From the NCBI GenBank assembly GCA_964570825.1, contig CAZMZJ010000009.1, positions 1 to 64,000 of the forward strand: DNA of 64,000 nucleotides. Reading direction: 5' to 3'. The position numbers and the translations under genes are program-made. A model generated the notes under the pieces. It was given only the letters and a program-made list of their open reading frames with translations, was not told where the DNA came from and searched no databases. Positions 8,509 through 16,687 of the stretch are shown here, piece after piece; position 1 is the first letter of the stretch; each line of letters begins with the position of its first letter. The DNA is from UMGS1002 sp964570825 (GTDB taxonomy: Bacteria; Bacillota; Clostridia; Oscillospirales; CAG-272).

Positions 8509-10267
8509 AAACAAAGATAAAAATAAGTTTAAGCGCGTAAGAATAATTAAAAAAGTGCTGCGGCATATCGAAAAATATTTACCATTTCTTGCGGTATCAA
8601 TAATTCTTTCGGGTGTATCCGCTGTGCTTGCACTCTACATTCCGATACTGGTCGGGGACGCGGTTGACCTTATTGCCGGTCCGGGAAATGTTGATTTTTC
8701 CCGAATTACGGTTATACTTTTGCGAATCGGAATCTGCGCGGCCGGAGCTGGCTTTGCACAGTGGATAATGAATATTGTCAACAACCGGATAACCTACCAT
8801 GTTGTTCGGGATGTGCGGCGCGAGGCGTTTGTCAGGATTGAATCACTTCCATTTTCATATATTGACTCACACCCCGCAGGCGAGCTTGTCAGCCGTGTAA
8901 TAAACGATGCCGACCAGTTTTCCGACGGTCTTCTGCTGGGTTTCACTCAGCTTTTCACCGGAATTGTTACCATCGTCGGAACATTGGTTTTTATGCTGAC
9001 TATAAATCCGGGAATAACCCTTGTCGTTGTCGTACTGACGCCTGTGTCGCTTTTTGCTGCCCGTTTTATTGCGGTACGGACATATAATCTTTTCCGCCGG
9101 CAGTCCGAAATACGCGGCGAAGAGACGGCATATGTAAGCGAACTGATAAAAAACCAGAAGGTTGTGCGAGCTTTTTCGCAGGAAGCAAAAACACTTGAAA
9201 AATTCGGCGAAATTAACGAAAGATACCGGAAAAGCTCGCTTTCCGCAATATTTTACTCCTCATTAACTAACCCGGTAACTCGTTTTGTTAACAGTCTGGT
9301 TTATACAGGCGTCGCCTTTGCGGGTGCTTTTGCAGCGGTTTTGGGGAGCATAACTGTCGGAGGGCTTGCATCGTTCCTTGCTTACGCAAATCAGTACACA
9401 AAACCGTTTAATGAAATTTCGGGTGTTGTAGCCGAGCTGCAGAACGCCCTTGCCTGCGCCGGTCGGCTTTTTGAGCTGATTGACGAGCTTCCCGAGGAAT
9501 CTGACGTGGGAAAACTTGCTCTGCCAGCACCAGTATCAGGTAGGGTTTCGCTTGAGAACATCAGCTTTTCATACCGTCCTGACCGGCCGCTTATTGAAAA
9601 TCTTTCACTAAATGTTTGTCCGGGCCAGCGCGTGGCAATTGTCGGGCCTTCCGGCTGCGGCAAAACCACACTGATAAATTTGCTTATGCGCTTCTATGAC
9701 GTGAATTCCGGCGCGGTAAAGGTCGAAGGCGAGGATATAAGAGAGGTTACCCGTCACAGCCTAAGGACAAACTTTGGCATGGTGCTTCAGGACACATGGC
9801 TCAAATCGGGAACAATCAGAGAAAACCTTATTATGGGGAAGCCCGATGCTACAGACGAAGAGATCATTGCCGCCGCGGTCGCGTCTCACGCCCACAGCTT
9901 TATACGTCGCTTGCCTGATGGCTATGATACGGTCATAGGCGAGGATGGCGGCAGCCTGTCAGAGGGGCAGAAACAGCTTCTCTGCATCACGCGGGTTATG
10001 CTTCGCCGTCCCCCCATGCTGATTCTTGACGAGGCAACCTCATCGATTGACACGCGCACCGAACGAAAGATTCAGGAAGCTATTTCGTCTTTGATGGAAG
10101 GCCGGACGAGCTTTATTGTCGCGCACCGGCTCTCGACCATACAGGACGCAGATATTATTCTTGTCATGCGGGACGGACAAATTGTCGAGCGGGGCAAGCA
10201 TGAGGAGCTGCTTGCGCGCGGCGGATTTTACAGCGAGCTTTACAGCAGTCAGTTCGCTCATAAATAA
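8501..10267 (+). CDS. ABC exporter half-transporter with consensus ATPase site (heterodimer subunit 2)
   Basis: This 588-residue partner of the preceding gene has a six-helix membrane domain (about 30-330), then Walker A GPSGCGKT, Walker B LILDE with catalytic Glu511, and switch His542. Its signature motif is the non-canonical LSEGQ (486-490). In a head-to-tail dimer this weak signature faces the degenerate Walker site of subunit 1, leaving one active and one inactive site. ATG 8501 is chosen because AGGAGG (8485-8490) is correctly spaced; GTG 8480 lies upstream of that site. The ATG overlaps the previous stop by 8 bases, which implies coupled translation. Confidence 0.93.
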   Translation: MSENKDKNKFKRVRIIKKVLRHIEKYLPFLAVSIILSGVSAVLALYIPILVGDAVDLIAGPGNVDFSRITVILLRIGICAAGAGFAQWIMNIVNNRITYHVVRDVRREAFVRIESLPFSYIDSHPAGELVSRVINDADQFSDGLLLGFTQLFTGIVTIVGTLVFMLTINPGITLVVVVLTPVSLFAARFIAVRTYNLFRRQSEIRGEETAYVSELIKNQKVVRAFSQEAKTLEKFGEINERYRKSSLSAIFYSSLTNPVTRFVNSLVYTGVAFAGAFAAVLGSITVGGLASFLAYANQYTKPFNEISGVVAELQNALACAGRLFELIDELPEESDVGKLALPAPVSGRVSLENISFSYRPDRPLIENLSLNVCPGQRVAIVGPSGCGKTTLINLLMRFYDVNSGAVKVEGEDIREVTRHSLRTNFGMVLQDTWLKSGTIRENLIMGKPDATDEEIIAAAVASHAHSFIRRLPDGYDTVIGEDGGSLSEGQKQLLCITRVMLRRPPMLILDEATSSIDTRTERKIQEAISSLMEGRTSFIVAHRLSTIQDADIILVMRDGQIVERGKHEELLARGGFYSELYSSQFAHK

Positions 10268-10279
10268 AATTAAAAAATC

Positions 10280-10314
10280 ACTCCGGGAAACGATCGGTTT
10301 TTCCGGAGTTTTTT
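10280..10314 (+). terminator. Terminator of the ABC exporter operon
   Basis: ACTCCGG (10280-10286) pairs with CCGGAGT (10303-10309), extended by A-T and G-T pairs to about 11 bp, and runs into TTTTTT. Confidence 0.85.
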
Positions 10315-10323
10315 ACAATACTA

Positions 10324-10351
10324 TTGACAAAAAGTGATTTTGCAGTATAAT
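10324..10351 (+). promoter_or_regulatory. Consensus promoter of the arsR-CDF operon
   Basis: TTGACA (10324-10329), a 16-base spacer and TATAAT (10346-10351): both hexamers are perfect. The start point would fall within the operator repeats immediately downstream. Confidence 0.88.
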
Positions 10352-10353
10352 AT

Positions 10354-10378
10354 ATATGAACATATGAACAACTGTTCA
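10354..10378 (+). promoter_or_regulatory. Putative ArsR/SmtB-type operator
   Basis: An inverted repeat TGAACA-AC-TGTTCA (10365-10378) has the spacing and core typical of SmtB/CzrA operators. It is preceded by a tandem repeat of ATATGAAC (10354-10361 and 10362-10369). The cluster begins three bases after the -10 box, so a bound repressor would block transcription. The ArsR gene begins 18 bases further on. Confidence 0.78.
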
Positions 10379-10395
10379 ACATATGGAGGAGTAAC

Positions 10396-10788
10396 ATGAA
10401 TATAGAACAGGATATAACCTGTGCATGCGGCGAGAGTGAGAGTGAGAGTGACTGTGACATTCATGCGGAGAGGGTGGCGGAGTTGCTCAAGGTCATGCCG
10501 GAAGAAGAAAATATTTTGCGCCTTTCGGATTTCATGAGCATGTTTTCGGACAGTTCAAGGGTACGCATTCTATGGGCGCTTGACGGCGGCGAGCTTTGCG
10601 TCTGCGAAATCGCGTCGCTGCTCGGAATGAGCAAATCGGCGATATCGCACCAGCTGCGTCTGCTCCGCGATAAGGATCTTGTCAGAAACCGCAGGGCAGG
10701 AAAGGAAGTATATTATTCTCTGGCGGACAGCCATGTAAGGGAAATTCTCGAGAAAGCGATGGAACATATCAATGAAAAAAGAAACTGA
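10396..10788 (+). CDS. ArsR/SmtB-family metal-sensing repressor (zinc-type)
   Basis: This 130-residue winged-helix regulator is expected to repress its own operon until zinc or a similar metal binds. The helix-turn-helix spans about 66-92 and begins with the ELCVC motif (C68, C70) of the alpha-3 metal site. The alpha-5 zinc site is complete: D111, H113, H124 and E127, in the D-x-H-x10-H-x2-E pattern of SmtB/CzrA. The N-terminus adds C9, C11 and C20 around a Ser-Glu repeat, as in CadC-like sensors, so cadmium or lead sensing is an alternative. GGAGGAG precedes the ATG. Its last 17 bases overlap the CDF gene. Confidence 0.93.
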   Translation: MNIEQDITCACGESESESDCDIHAERVAELLKVMPEEENILRLSDFMSMFSDSSRVRILWALDGGELCVCEIASLLGMSKSAISHQLRLLRDKDLVRNRRAGKEVYYSLADSHVREILEKAMEHINEKRN

Positions 10789-11707
10789 TACCCGAAAAAA
10801 CATACTGACGGCTTTTCTTCTTAATTTCGGATTTGTTATAATCGAACTGCTGGGAGGAATTTTTACCAACAGTGTCGCTATTCTTTCTGACTCGATACAC
10901 GACTTCGGGGACTGTATAGCTGTTGGCAGTGCTTATTTTCTCGAGCGCTTTTCACACAAAGGGCCGACAGAGAGCTATACATACGGGTATCGCCGGTACT
11001 CTATTGTGTCGGCAATAATAAGCTCCTCTGTGCTTCTTATCGGCAGCGCCGTTGTGGTATATTCGTCTGTTCTCCGGCTTATGGCGCCCGAAGCGCCCAA
11101 ATCCGGCTGGATGATAATAATCGCCGTGTTCGGTGTTTTGATAAACGGTCTTGCCGCATACCGCACGTCGCACGGAAGCAATATTAACGAACATGCGATA
11201 AGTCTTCATATGCTTGAGGACGTGCTCGGCTGGGTAGTTGTCCTTATTGGAAGCATCGTTATGTATATATTTCGCGGATATGTTTTCGCATCGTATGTGG
11301 ATCCGGCAATGTCACTTCTTGTAACTGTATTTATTGTATATAATATTTTGCTCAATCTGCGCGACGCTTTCCGCGTTCTGCTTGAAAAGGCGCCTGAAAA
11401 CTTTGATTCCGCAGCTTATAAAACCGCTATTGAAGCAGTAGACGGCGTTATCTCTGTCCATCACCTGCACATCTGGAGTTTCGATGGTGAAGCTTCTGTA
11501 GCCACTCTGCATATAGTAGTTCCGTCTGATTTTGAAATGAATAAAATTTCATCTGTGAAACAAAAAATCTGTGAAATAAGCCAAAAATTCGGAGTTGCGC
11601 ATCTAACAGTTCAAACAGACGCGGAGGGAGAGCTTTGCGCGGATGACAGCTGCCGCATATGCGAAATGCACGAGATATGCGCTCACAGTAATCACCACAG
11701 CCGTTAA
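10772..11707 (+). CDS. Cation diffusion facilitator (zinc efflux) transporter
   Basis: This 311-residue membrane protein should export zinc (possibly also cadmium or cobalt) in exchange for protons. HxxxD pairs occur in both metal-binding helices: H43-D47 in helix 2 and H146-D150 in helix 5, the arrangement of Zn/Cd-specific members. A cytoplasmic domain of about 80 residues follows (VDGVISVHHLHIWSFDG region, near 225-240), then a Cys/His-rich tail (CADDSCRICEMHEIC...HH) that is not part of the core family and may bind metal. The start lies inside the arsR gene, so translation is coupled. Regulation by that ArsR protein is inferred from the operator. Confidence 0.94.
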   Translation: MKKETDTRKNILTAFLLNFGFVIIELLGGIFTNSVAILSDSIHDFGDCIAVGSAYFLERFSHKGPTESYTYGYRRYSIVSAIISSSVLLIGSAVVVYSSVLRLMAPEAPKSGWMIIIAVFGVLINGLAAYRTSHGSNINEHAISLHMLEDVLGWVVVLIGSIVMYIFRGYVFASYVDPAMSLLVTVFIVYNILLNLRDAFRVLLEKAPENFDSAAYKTAIEAVDGVISVHHLHIWSFDGEASVATLHIVVPSDFEMNKISSVKQKICEISQKFGVAHLTVQTDAEGELCADDSCRICEMHEICAHSNHHSR

Positions 11708-11723
11708 AGTATTACTGATGATA

Positions 11724-11753
11724 AAGAACTCCCGCAAATAGTCGGGAGTTCTT
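11724..11753 (+). terminator. Terminator after the CDF gene, possibly bidirectional
   Basis: An 11-bp perfect stem AAGAACTCCCG / CGGGAGTTCTT with an 8-base loop. The T-tract after it is weak on both strands (GTTGTTAAATT on plus, TATC on minus). It also lies downstream of the minus-strand ABC genes that end at 11806. Confidence 0.75.
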
Positions 11754-11805
11754 GTTGTTAAATTAGAGTTATATTTTCTGAAGCCGGATTTGTTTATTGC
11801 TTTAC

Positions 11806-12399
11806 TTACGATATTTTTGCCATTCTGATAATATTCGAGGTGCCGAGAAGCTCGGCGTCGGACTCGGTGTGAGTGACCGTGATGAGTGTACGGCTGCGAA
11901 GCGAGTTGAGTATGAATTTTGCGGCAAAGGCGCGGTTTGCGTCGTCAAGGCCCTTGAAAGGTTCGTCCATAATGACAAGCGAGCTTTCGGCGAGCATTGC
12001 GCGGGCGATTGCGACACGGCGTTTCATTCCGCCGGAGAGCTCGCGGACGGGTGTGGCTGCGTTTTCCGAAAGGCCAAGGGCTGCTAAAGAGGCATATATA
12101 TCGTTTTTGGTTGTGCATTTTGAGGAGGTTATGCGGATATTTGTGAAAGCCGAGAAGTCCTCGCATAGCCGGTCTTCCTGAAAAACGGCGGAGATGAGGC
12201 GGGGAACACCGTCAATTAAGCCTGAGTCGGGTTTTTCGACACCGAGAATAATATTCAAAAGAGTTGTTTTTCCGCAGCCCGATTCGCCCATGATTATACT
12301 GACCTGTCCTGCGGGGAATTCCGCGTTCATATCCTTGAGTACCAATTTTTCCCCGAAGCTTTTTGAAACATTTATAATTTTAATATTTTCGGCTTTCAT
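11806..12399 (-). CDS. ABC transporter ATP-binding protein (SsuB/TauB-like)
   Basis: This 197-residue ATPase has Walker A GESGCGKT, signature LSGGM, Walker B LVIMDEP and a switch His in VTHTES. It is shorter than typical SsuB/TauB proteins (about 240-260 residues), mainly because it ends soon after the H-loop. Its start overlaps the stop of the permease gene by 4 bases (ATGA). It energises import of the small molecule recognised by the lipoprotein encoded two genes upstream. Confidence 0.9.
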   Translation of the reverse strand: MKAENIKIINVSKSFGEKLVLKDMNAEFPAGQVSIIMGESGCGKTTLLNIILGVEKPDSGLIDGVPRLISAVFQEDRLCEDFSAFTNIRITSSKCTTKNDIYASLAALGLSENAATPVRELSGGMKRRVAIARAMLAESSLVIMDEPFKGLDDANRAFAAKFILNSLRSRTLITVTHTESDAELLGTSNIIRMAKIS

Positions 12400-13175
12400 A
12401 GTTTCTCAAGCCTTCCGAAACCAGATTTAAGCAATAACATGAATATTTTTTCAAATACAACACTGACTGCGACAATCACAACGGTCCACGCGAGCAAGTC
12501 GGTCGTGTTGAAATAAATCTTTGCGTCGTATACCGCCTCGCCGAGCGAGCCGGTCGGCAGTCCTATGACTTCTGCCGCTACGCCGGCTTTCCACGACATT
12601 CCGAGAGCGGAGCTGCAAGCTGACATAAGGTATGGGCGGACGGCTGGCAGCCAGATATAGATCAGCCTTTTGTGCCACGGCATATGATAAACATCGGCCA
12701 TTATGTTCATTTCACGCGGGATGCTGCGGATGCCCCCCAGGACATTTGCATACACCACCGGAAGCACAATAAGGAAAGAGATGAAAACAGATAGTTCGGA
12801 TGAAGAGAGCCAGATCAGCGCTATCACGATGAAGGACGCCACGGGGACAGACTTTACTGTCGCCATGACAGGTTTCAAAAAAATATCGACGGAACTGAAT
12901 CTTCCTGCGGCAATAGCAAGCAGCGTCCCAGAGAAAAGTCCGATCATGAATCCTCCGACGATGCGTATAAAGCTGAACCAGATTGCGCCAAAAAAATTTG
13001 GCTCGGGGATAAGAGTAAACAGCCGCGCGATAACGGCAACAGGGGAAGCGAGTAAAATCCGCTCCCCCACAGCCATGGCGGCAATCTGCCAGACAGCCAG
13101 CGACGCAAGAACGGCTGCGGCTGTCTGAACATATTTATTTTTCATCAGACGCTTAAGAGCCATAGTAGAAGCCAT
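12396..13175 (-). CDS. ABC transporter permease (SsuC/TauC-like)
   Basis: This 259-residue permease of the BPD_transp_1 family has about six membrane segments. The cytoplasmic coupling loop with a Gly-containing EAA-like motif lies near residues 160-190 (GIRSIPREMNIMADVYHMP, then LPAVRPYLMSACSSALG). The closest families import sulfonates, nitrate, taurine or thiamine precursors. The start at 13175 overlaps the end of the binding-protein gene by 23 bases; ATG 13163 is an alternative. Neither has a strong ribosome site, which suits coupled translation. Confidence 0.88.
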   Translation of the reverse strand: MASTMALKRLMKNKYVQTAAAVLASLAVWQIAAMAVGERILLASPVAVIARLFTLIPEPNFFGAIWFSFIRIVGGFMIGLFSGTLLAIAAGRFSSVDIFLKPVMATVKSVPVASFIVIALIWLSSSELSVFISFLIVLPVVYANVLGGIRSIPREMNIMADVYHMPWHKRLIYIWLPAVRPYLMSACSSALGMSWKAGVAAEVIGLPTGSLGEAVYDAKIYFNTTDLLAWTVVIVAVSVVFEKIFMLLLKSGFGRLEKL

Positions 13176-14193
13176 CGTCGGGCAGCTTTCCGCCGACTGA
13201 TGCCGTATTCTGTTCGAAAAGGACTCTCAAATATCCGTCCATCAGAGGCTTCATATCAGCGCCGCCGATATATGTGATGTTGCAGTACGGTATGGCCGCT
13301 TCGGCTATTGCAGCCTTGAAGATATTGAACTTTTCGACAAGCTTGGCAGCGGCAGGCACGTTGTTGTTGACGTATTCGGTAGAAGCGGAGTACTCATTGA
13401 GAAAAGCTGCGAGAGCTTCAGGATGTGCCTCTGCAAACTCGCGGCGAACCACCAGCGCGCCGGTGAGCAGTTTGGTGCCGTTTCCGATTTTGTTCCATTC
13501 GGCTGTCAGGTCAAGCGCTATTGAAAGTCCGGGCACGCTGTTCTGCGCAATAGTCACAAATGGCTGCGGCAGCATGGCGATTCCGCTGCTGACAGTATTA
13601 AGCGTAGATACTATTTCGGAGTGTTCGCTTTTCCATTCGATATTTATATCCTTATCGGGGTCAATGCCGTTTTGAGAAAGAATATAACGTAGCGAATATT
13701 CGGGTGTGGCGCCCTTGCCGGAGGCATAGAGTGTCTTGCCCTTGAGGTCTGCGACAGAGGTTATTGTTGTGTTTTTTGTAAGAATATAAATAACCCCGAG
13801 GGTATTTATCGCCAGAAGCTGAATTTTACCGTCGGTATTGTTGTAAAGCACGGAAGCGAGGTTCGCGGGGACTGCGGCGATATCGAGCTTGCCCTGAATG
13901 AGCTGAGGCGTCAGTATGTCTGGAGACGCTGCAACGGTGAATTCGTACTTATTTGCGGATGTTCCTGCCTCGTTGTCTTCCATGACTTTAACAAGTCCGA
14001 TTGAAGTGGGGCCGGCAAGCCCGCCTATGCGGATTGTAACATTATCTTCGGGTGCGGCGGTGTCAGTTGTGCCGCCGGTTGTACCTGCGCCGGCTGTTAC
14101 AATATCATTGCCGCTTCCCGATGCGCAGCCGGCAAAAAAAGTCAGCGTGAACAGCACAGCAAGGAGCAGAGCGGTTAGTTTTTTCGGATTCAT
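13153..14193 (-). CDS. Substrate-binding lipoprotein of an NMT1/SsuA-like ABC importer
   Basis: This protein of 346 residues begins with a lipoprotein signal peptide, MNPKKLTALLLAVLFTL...FFAGC, with the lipid-modified Cys at about 23. A Thr/Ala-rich linker and an NMT1/THI5-like periplasmic-binding fold follow (RIGGLAGPTSIGLVKVMED, then LAAVPANLASVLYN-like elements near 110). ATG 14193 is preferred over an upstream start 33 bases away because AGAGG precedes it. It is first in a three-gene importer. The ligand is unknown; thiamine precursors, aliphatic sulfonates and nitrate are the usual options. No TPP riboswitch was seen upstream. Confidence 0.87.
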   Translation of the reverse strand: MNPKKLTALLLAVLFTLTFFAGCASGSGNDIVTAGAGTTGGTTDTAAPEDNVTIRIGGLAGPTSIGLVKVMEDNEAGTSANKYEFTVAASPDILTPQLIQGKLDIAAVPANLASVLYNNTDGKIQLLAINTLGVIYILTKNTTITSVADLKGKTLYASGKGATPEYSLRYILSQNGIDPDKDINIEWKSEHSEIVSTLNTVSSGIAMLPQPFVTIAQNSVPGLSIALDLTAEWNKIGNGTKLLTGALVVRREFAEAHPEALAAFLNEYSASTEYVNNNVPAAAKLVEKFNIFKAAIAEAAIPYCNITYIGGADMKPLMDGYLRVLFEQNTASVGGKLPDDGFYYGS

Positions 14194-14258
14194 AAATAAG
14201 CGCCTCTTTTCGGTGTATAATAGCATAATGTTTATTTACAAGAATATTATAAACATTT

Positions 14259-14286
14259 TTTATAGACAGCAGCGTTGCGGATGCAA
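14259..14286 (-). promoter_or_regulatory. Probable promoter for the NMT1-type ABC importer
   Basis: On the minus strand TTGCAT (14286-14281), a 16-base spacer and TATAAA (14264-14259) precede the binding-protein start by about 65 bases. Confidence 0.5.
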
Positions 14287-14348
14287 CATAAAGAATAAAT
14301 AATTAAAATAATAATGACCAAATATATCCTCATTAGGCGTTAAAATCC

Positions 14349-14377
14349 TTGCATGTTGAACAAACGTGTGATATAAT
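14349..14377 (+). promoter_or_regulatory. Promoter facing pepF
   Basis: TTGCAT (14349-14354), a 17-base spacer and TATAAT (14372-14377). The distance to the pepF start is about 310 bases, so either the leader is long or a closer promoter was missed. Confidence 0.6.
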
Positions 14378-14691
14378 ACATTTATTGGCGGTTTAAGAAA
14401 AAGCAACTGTCATATTCATTTTTAACTTATACTTGCCGGCGACATAGAAGAACGACATGATGAAACCGACCTAAAGAGCAATTAATATAGTATATCCGGA
14501 ACAAAAAATACCATATAATACATGTCCTATGTTAACCGGTTTTACGACGGCACCGCACGCAATCCGAATCCAAGGTGTGCCGGAGCAATATAGTTGCTGC
14601 AATAAAAAAGGGCGGTACGTTTTTAAGATGCCCGATAGGAGGGTATCTGCACCGTTAAAATATGAATTTTATACAGAGGAGATAAATATTG
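14378..14691 (+). other. Long untranslated leader upstream of pepF
   Basis: No supported gene lies in this 314-base stretch. A hairpin GGCAC...GTGCC spans about 14553-14585. The stretch near 14610-14622 (AAAGGGCGGTACG) superficially recalls a T-box element but lacks the required bases and a downstream terminator. No known riboswitch class was recognised. Confidence 0.45.
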
Positions 14692-16503
14692 ATGACAACC
14701 GACAGAGCCGGGATTCCGGCAAAATACAAATGGGACCTTTCGGCAATTTATCCGAACGAAGCGGACTTTGCCGCTGATTTCGCCGAAACCGAGAAACTGA
14801 TCGCCGAGTATCCGAAGCATGAGAAAACAATGCTTGCTGGACCGGAACATCTGGCGGTCGCTTTCGCCGATCATTTTGCAATCGATCGGAAAATTGGAAA
14901 GCTTTATGAATATGCGGGGCGGAATTTTGACGTCGACACTTCGGTCAACAGCTGGCAGGCGCAGGCCGCAAAGGTTATTGACCTCAACAGCCGCTTTGCG
15001 GCGGCATCTTATTTTGTCAGCCCGTATCTGCTCAAGCTTGACGCGAAAAAGCTTGAACAGTGGTATAAGGAATATCCTGAGCTTGAAAAATACCGCAGGA
15101 CGATAGAGATTGAACTGCGCCGCAAGCCTTACACACTCTCTGATGAAAGCGAAAAGCTTCTTGCCGGAATGAGCCGGGGGCTTGATACTCACGAGGGAAT
15201 ATACAGTATTCTCACGGACTGCGATATGCAGTTCGGAAAAATCAGGGGCGAGGACGGCAAACCCGTCGAACTGACCGACTCAACCTATGTGAAATTTTTG
15301 ATGAGCACAAACCGCCGAGTGCGCCGCGCCGCTTTTACAAAGCTTTATAAAGGCTACGGGCAGTTCGGCAATACAATTGCGACAATAATCAACGGCTTCG
15401 TAAAGGAAAAATCCACTATAGCAAAACTGCGCGGATACGAAAACAGCCTGCAGGCGTCGACATTTTCGGACGAGGTTACGCCAGAAATTTATAATAATCT
15501 CATAGACACCGTAAACCGCCATCTCGACGTGCTTTTTGATTATTATGAATTAAAGCGGCAGGTTCTCGGTTTGCCTAAGCTGCATATGTACGATGTTTAT
15601 ACGCCTCTTATCGCCGATTACGACAGGAACTACACCTACGAGGAGGCGGTCGACGAGGTTCTTGGCGCCGTTTTAGTGTTTGGAGATGAGTATTATAATA
15701 CACTTAAAACCGGAGTGACTGAAAAAGGATGGATTGACGTATATCCCAGCAAAGGCAAGCGCGGCGGGGCATACAGCGGCGGAAGCTATGATACCGAGCC
15801 TTATATTCTGCTCAACTTCAACGGCAAATTCGACGATGTGTCAACTCTTGCGCATGAAGCCGGTCACTCGATGCATTCATATTATTCAAGGAAAAATAAT
15901 GAGTTTCATCTTTCAAACTACACAATATTCGTCGCCGAGGTGGCCTCCACGGTCAACGAACTGATTCTCGCAGGCAAGAAGCTGCGCGAATCGGCAAACG
16001 ACATGGAAAAGCTGTCGGTCCTCAATCACATTATGGAGACATACAAGGGTACGCTTTTCAGACAGACCATGTTCGCAGAATTTGAGAAGGAAATCTACTC
16101 TCTTGTAGAGTCGGGTGAGCCTCTCACCCGTGAGCTGCTTTGCGACAAGTATTATGCGATGGTAAAAAAGTATTTCGGCGCGCATGTTGCGGTTGACAGG
16201 CAGATTTCAATGGAGTGGATGCGGATTCCGCATTTCTATTATAATTTTTATGTCTACAAATATGCTACATGTATTTCCGCCGCGTCAAGCGTTGTAAGAA
16301 AGATCAACGAGCAGGGCGGAGAATATATAGGCAAATATATTGATTTTCTCAAAAGCGGAGGCTCGAAGAGCCCTCTTGAGAGCCTTAAGGTCGCAGGTAT
16401 CGACATGACGCAGCCCGAGGTCGTAGAGGATGCGGTGGCGGTGTTCGCCGATACGGTGAAACAGTTCAGGGAAATCGCCGCAAGAAACGGGATGCTGAAG
16501 TAA
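14692..16503 (+). CDS. pepF: Oligoendopeptidase F (M3 family metallopeptidase)
   Basis: This 603-residue cytoplasmic zinc peptidase cleaves short peptides. The active site HEAGH spans residues 388-392, and the third zinc ligand is E416 in VAEVASTVNE, 28 residues after the first His as expected for M3. The N-terminal half is the helical oligopeptidase_N region. Length is typical of PepF (about 600). AGAGGAG lies 10 bases before ATG 14692; an in-frame TTG at 14689 is also possible. The gene is alone, with a long leader and a bidirectional terminator. It would complement the peptide importer further right, although the two are not linked. Confidence 0.95.
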   Translation: MTTDRAGIPAKYKWDLSAIYPNEADFAADFAETEKLIAEYPKHEKTMLAGPEHLAVAFADHFAIDRKIGKLYEYAGRNFDVDTSVNSWQAQAAKVIDLNSRFAAASYFVSPYLLKLDAKKLEQWYKEYPELEKYRRTIEIELRRKPYTLSDESEKLLAGMSRGLDTHEGIYSILTDCDMQFGKIRGEDGKPVELTDSTYVKFLMSTNRRVRRAAFTKLYKGYGQFGNTIATIINGFVKEKSTIAKLRGYENSLQASTFSDEVTPEIYNNLIDTVNRHLDVLFDYYELKRQVLGLPKLHMYDVYTPLIADYDRNYTYEEAVDEVLGAVLVFGDEYYNTLKTGVTEKGWIDVYPSKGKRGGAYSGGSYDTEPYILLNFNGKFDDVSTLAHEAGHSMHSYYSRKNNEFHLSNYTIFVAEVASTVNELILAGKKLRESANDMEKLSVLNHIMETYKGTLFRQTMFAEFEKEIYSLVESGEPLTRELLCDKYYAMVKKYFGAHVAVDRQISMEWMRIPHFYYNFYVYKYATCISAASSVVRKINEQGGEYIGKYIDFLKSGGSKSPLESLKVAGIDMTQPEVVEDAVAVFADTVKQFREIAARNGMLK

Positions 16504-16632
16504 CAGGACAGTGAGATGTTTTAGGGAGCTTTTTGATAAAGCTTTTCTGGTCTTTCGCAACAGTCTAATGCAATCCGGATTTTATAGGAGTATACTTTTA
16601 ATTCCTGCAGTACAGATGATTTTTCAATAAAA

Positions 16633-16670
16633 TAAAGCAGCCGAGGTCAAACCGACCAAAGGCTGCTTTA
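16633..16670 (+). terminator. Bidirectional terminator between pepF and the MacB-type ABC genes
   Basis: A 10-bp stem TAAAGCAGCC / GGCTGCTTTA, with an inner GGTC/GACC pair in the loop. It is followed by GTTTTAT on plus and TTTTATTG on minus, so it can serve both convergent transcripts. Confidence 0.85.
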
Positions 16671-16687
16671 GTTTTATGACTGCGCCA

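Noticed and set aside
10432..10449. CRISPR or satellite repeat
   Set aside because: Only three copies of a 6-base unit inside a coding frame; no spaced repeats occur anywhere in the window.
11797..12181. Plus-strand frames across the SsuB-like ATPase
   Set aside because: They read antisense to Walker, signature and H-loop motifs that are all intact on the minus strand.
14605..14625. T-box-like AAAGGGCGGTACG in the pepF leader
   Set aside because: The T-box core AGGGTGGNACCGCG is not matched, there is no terminator/antiterminator pair, and pepF is not an aminoacylation or amino acid gene.
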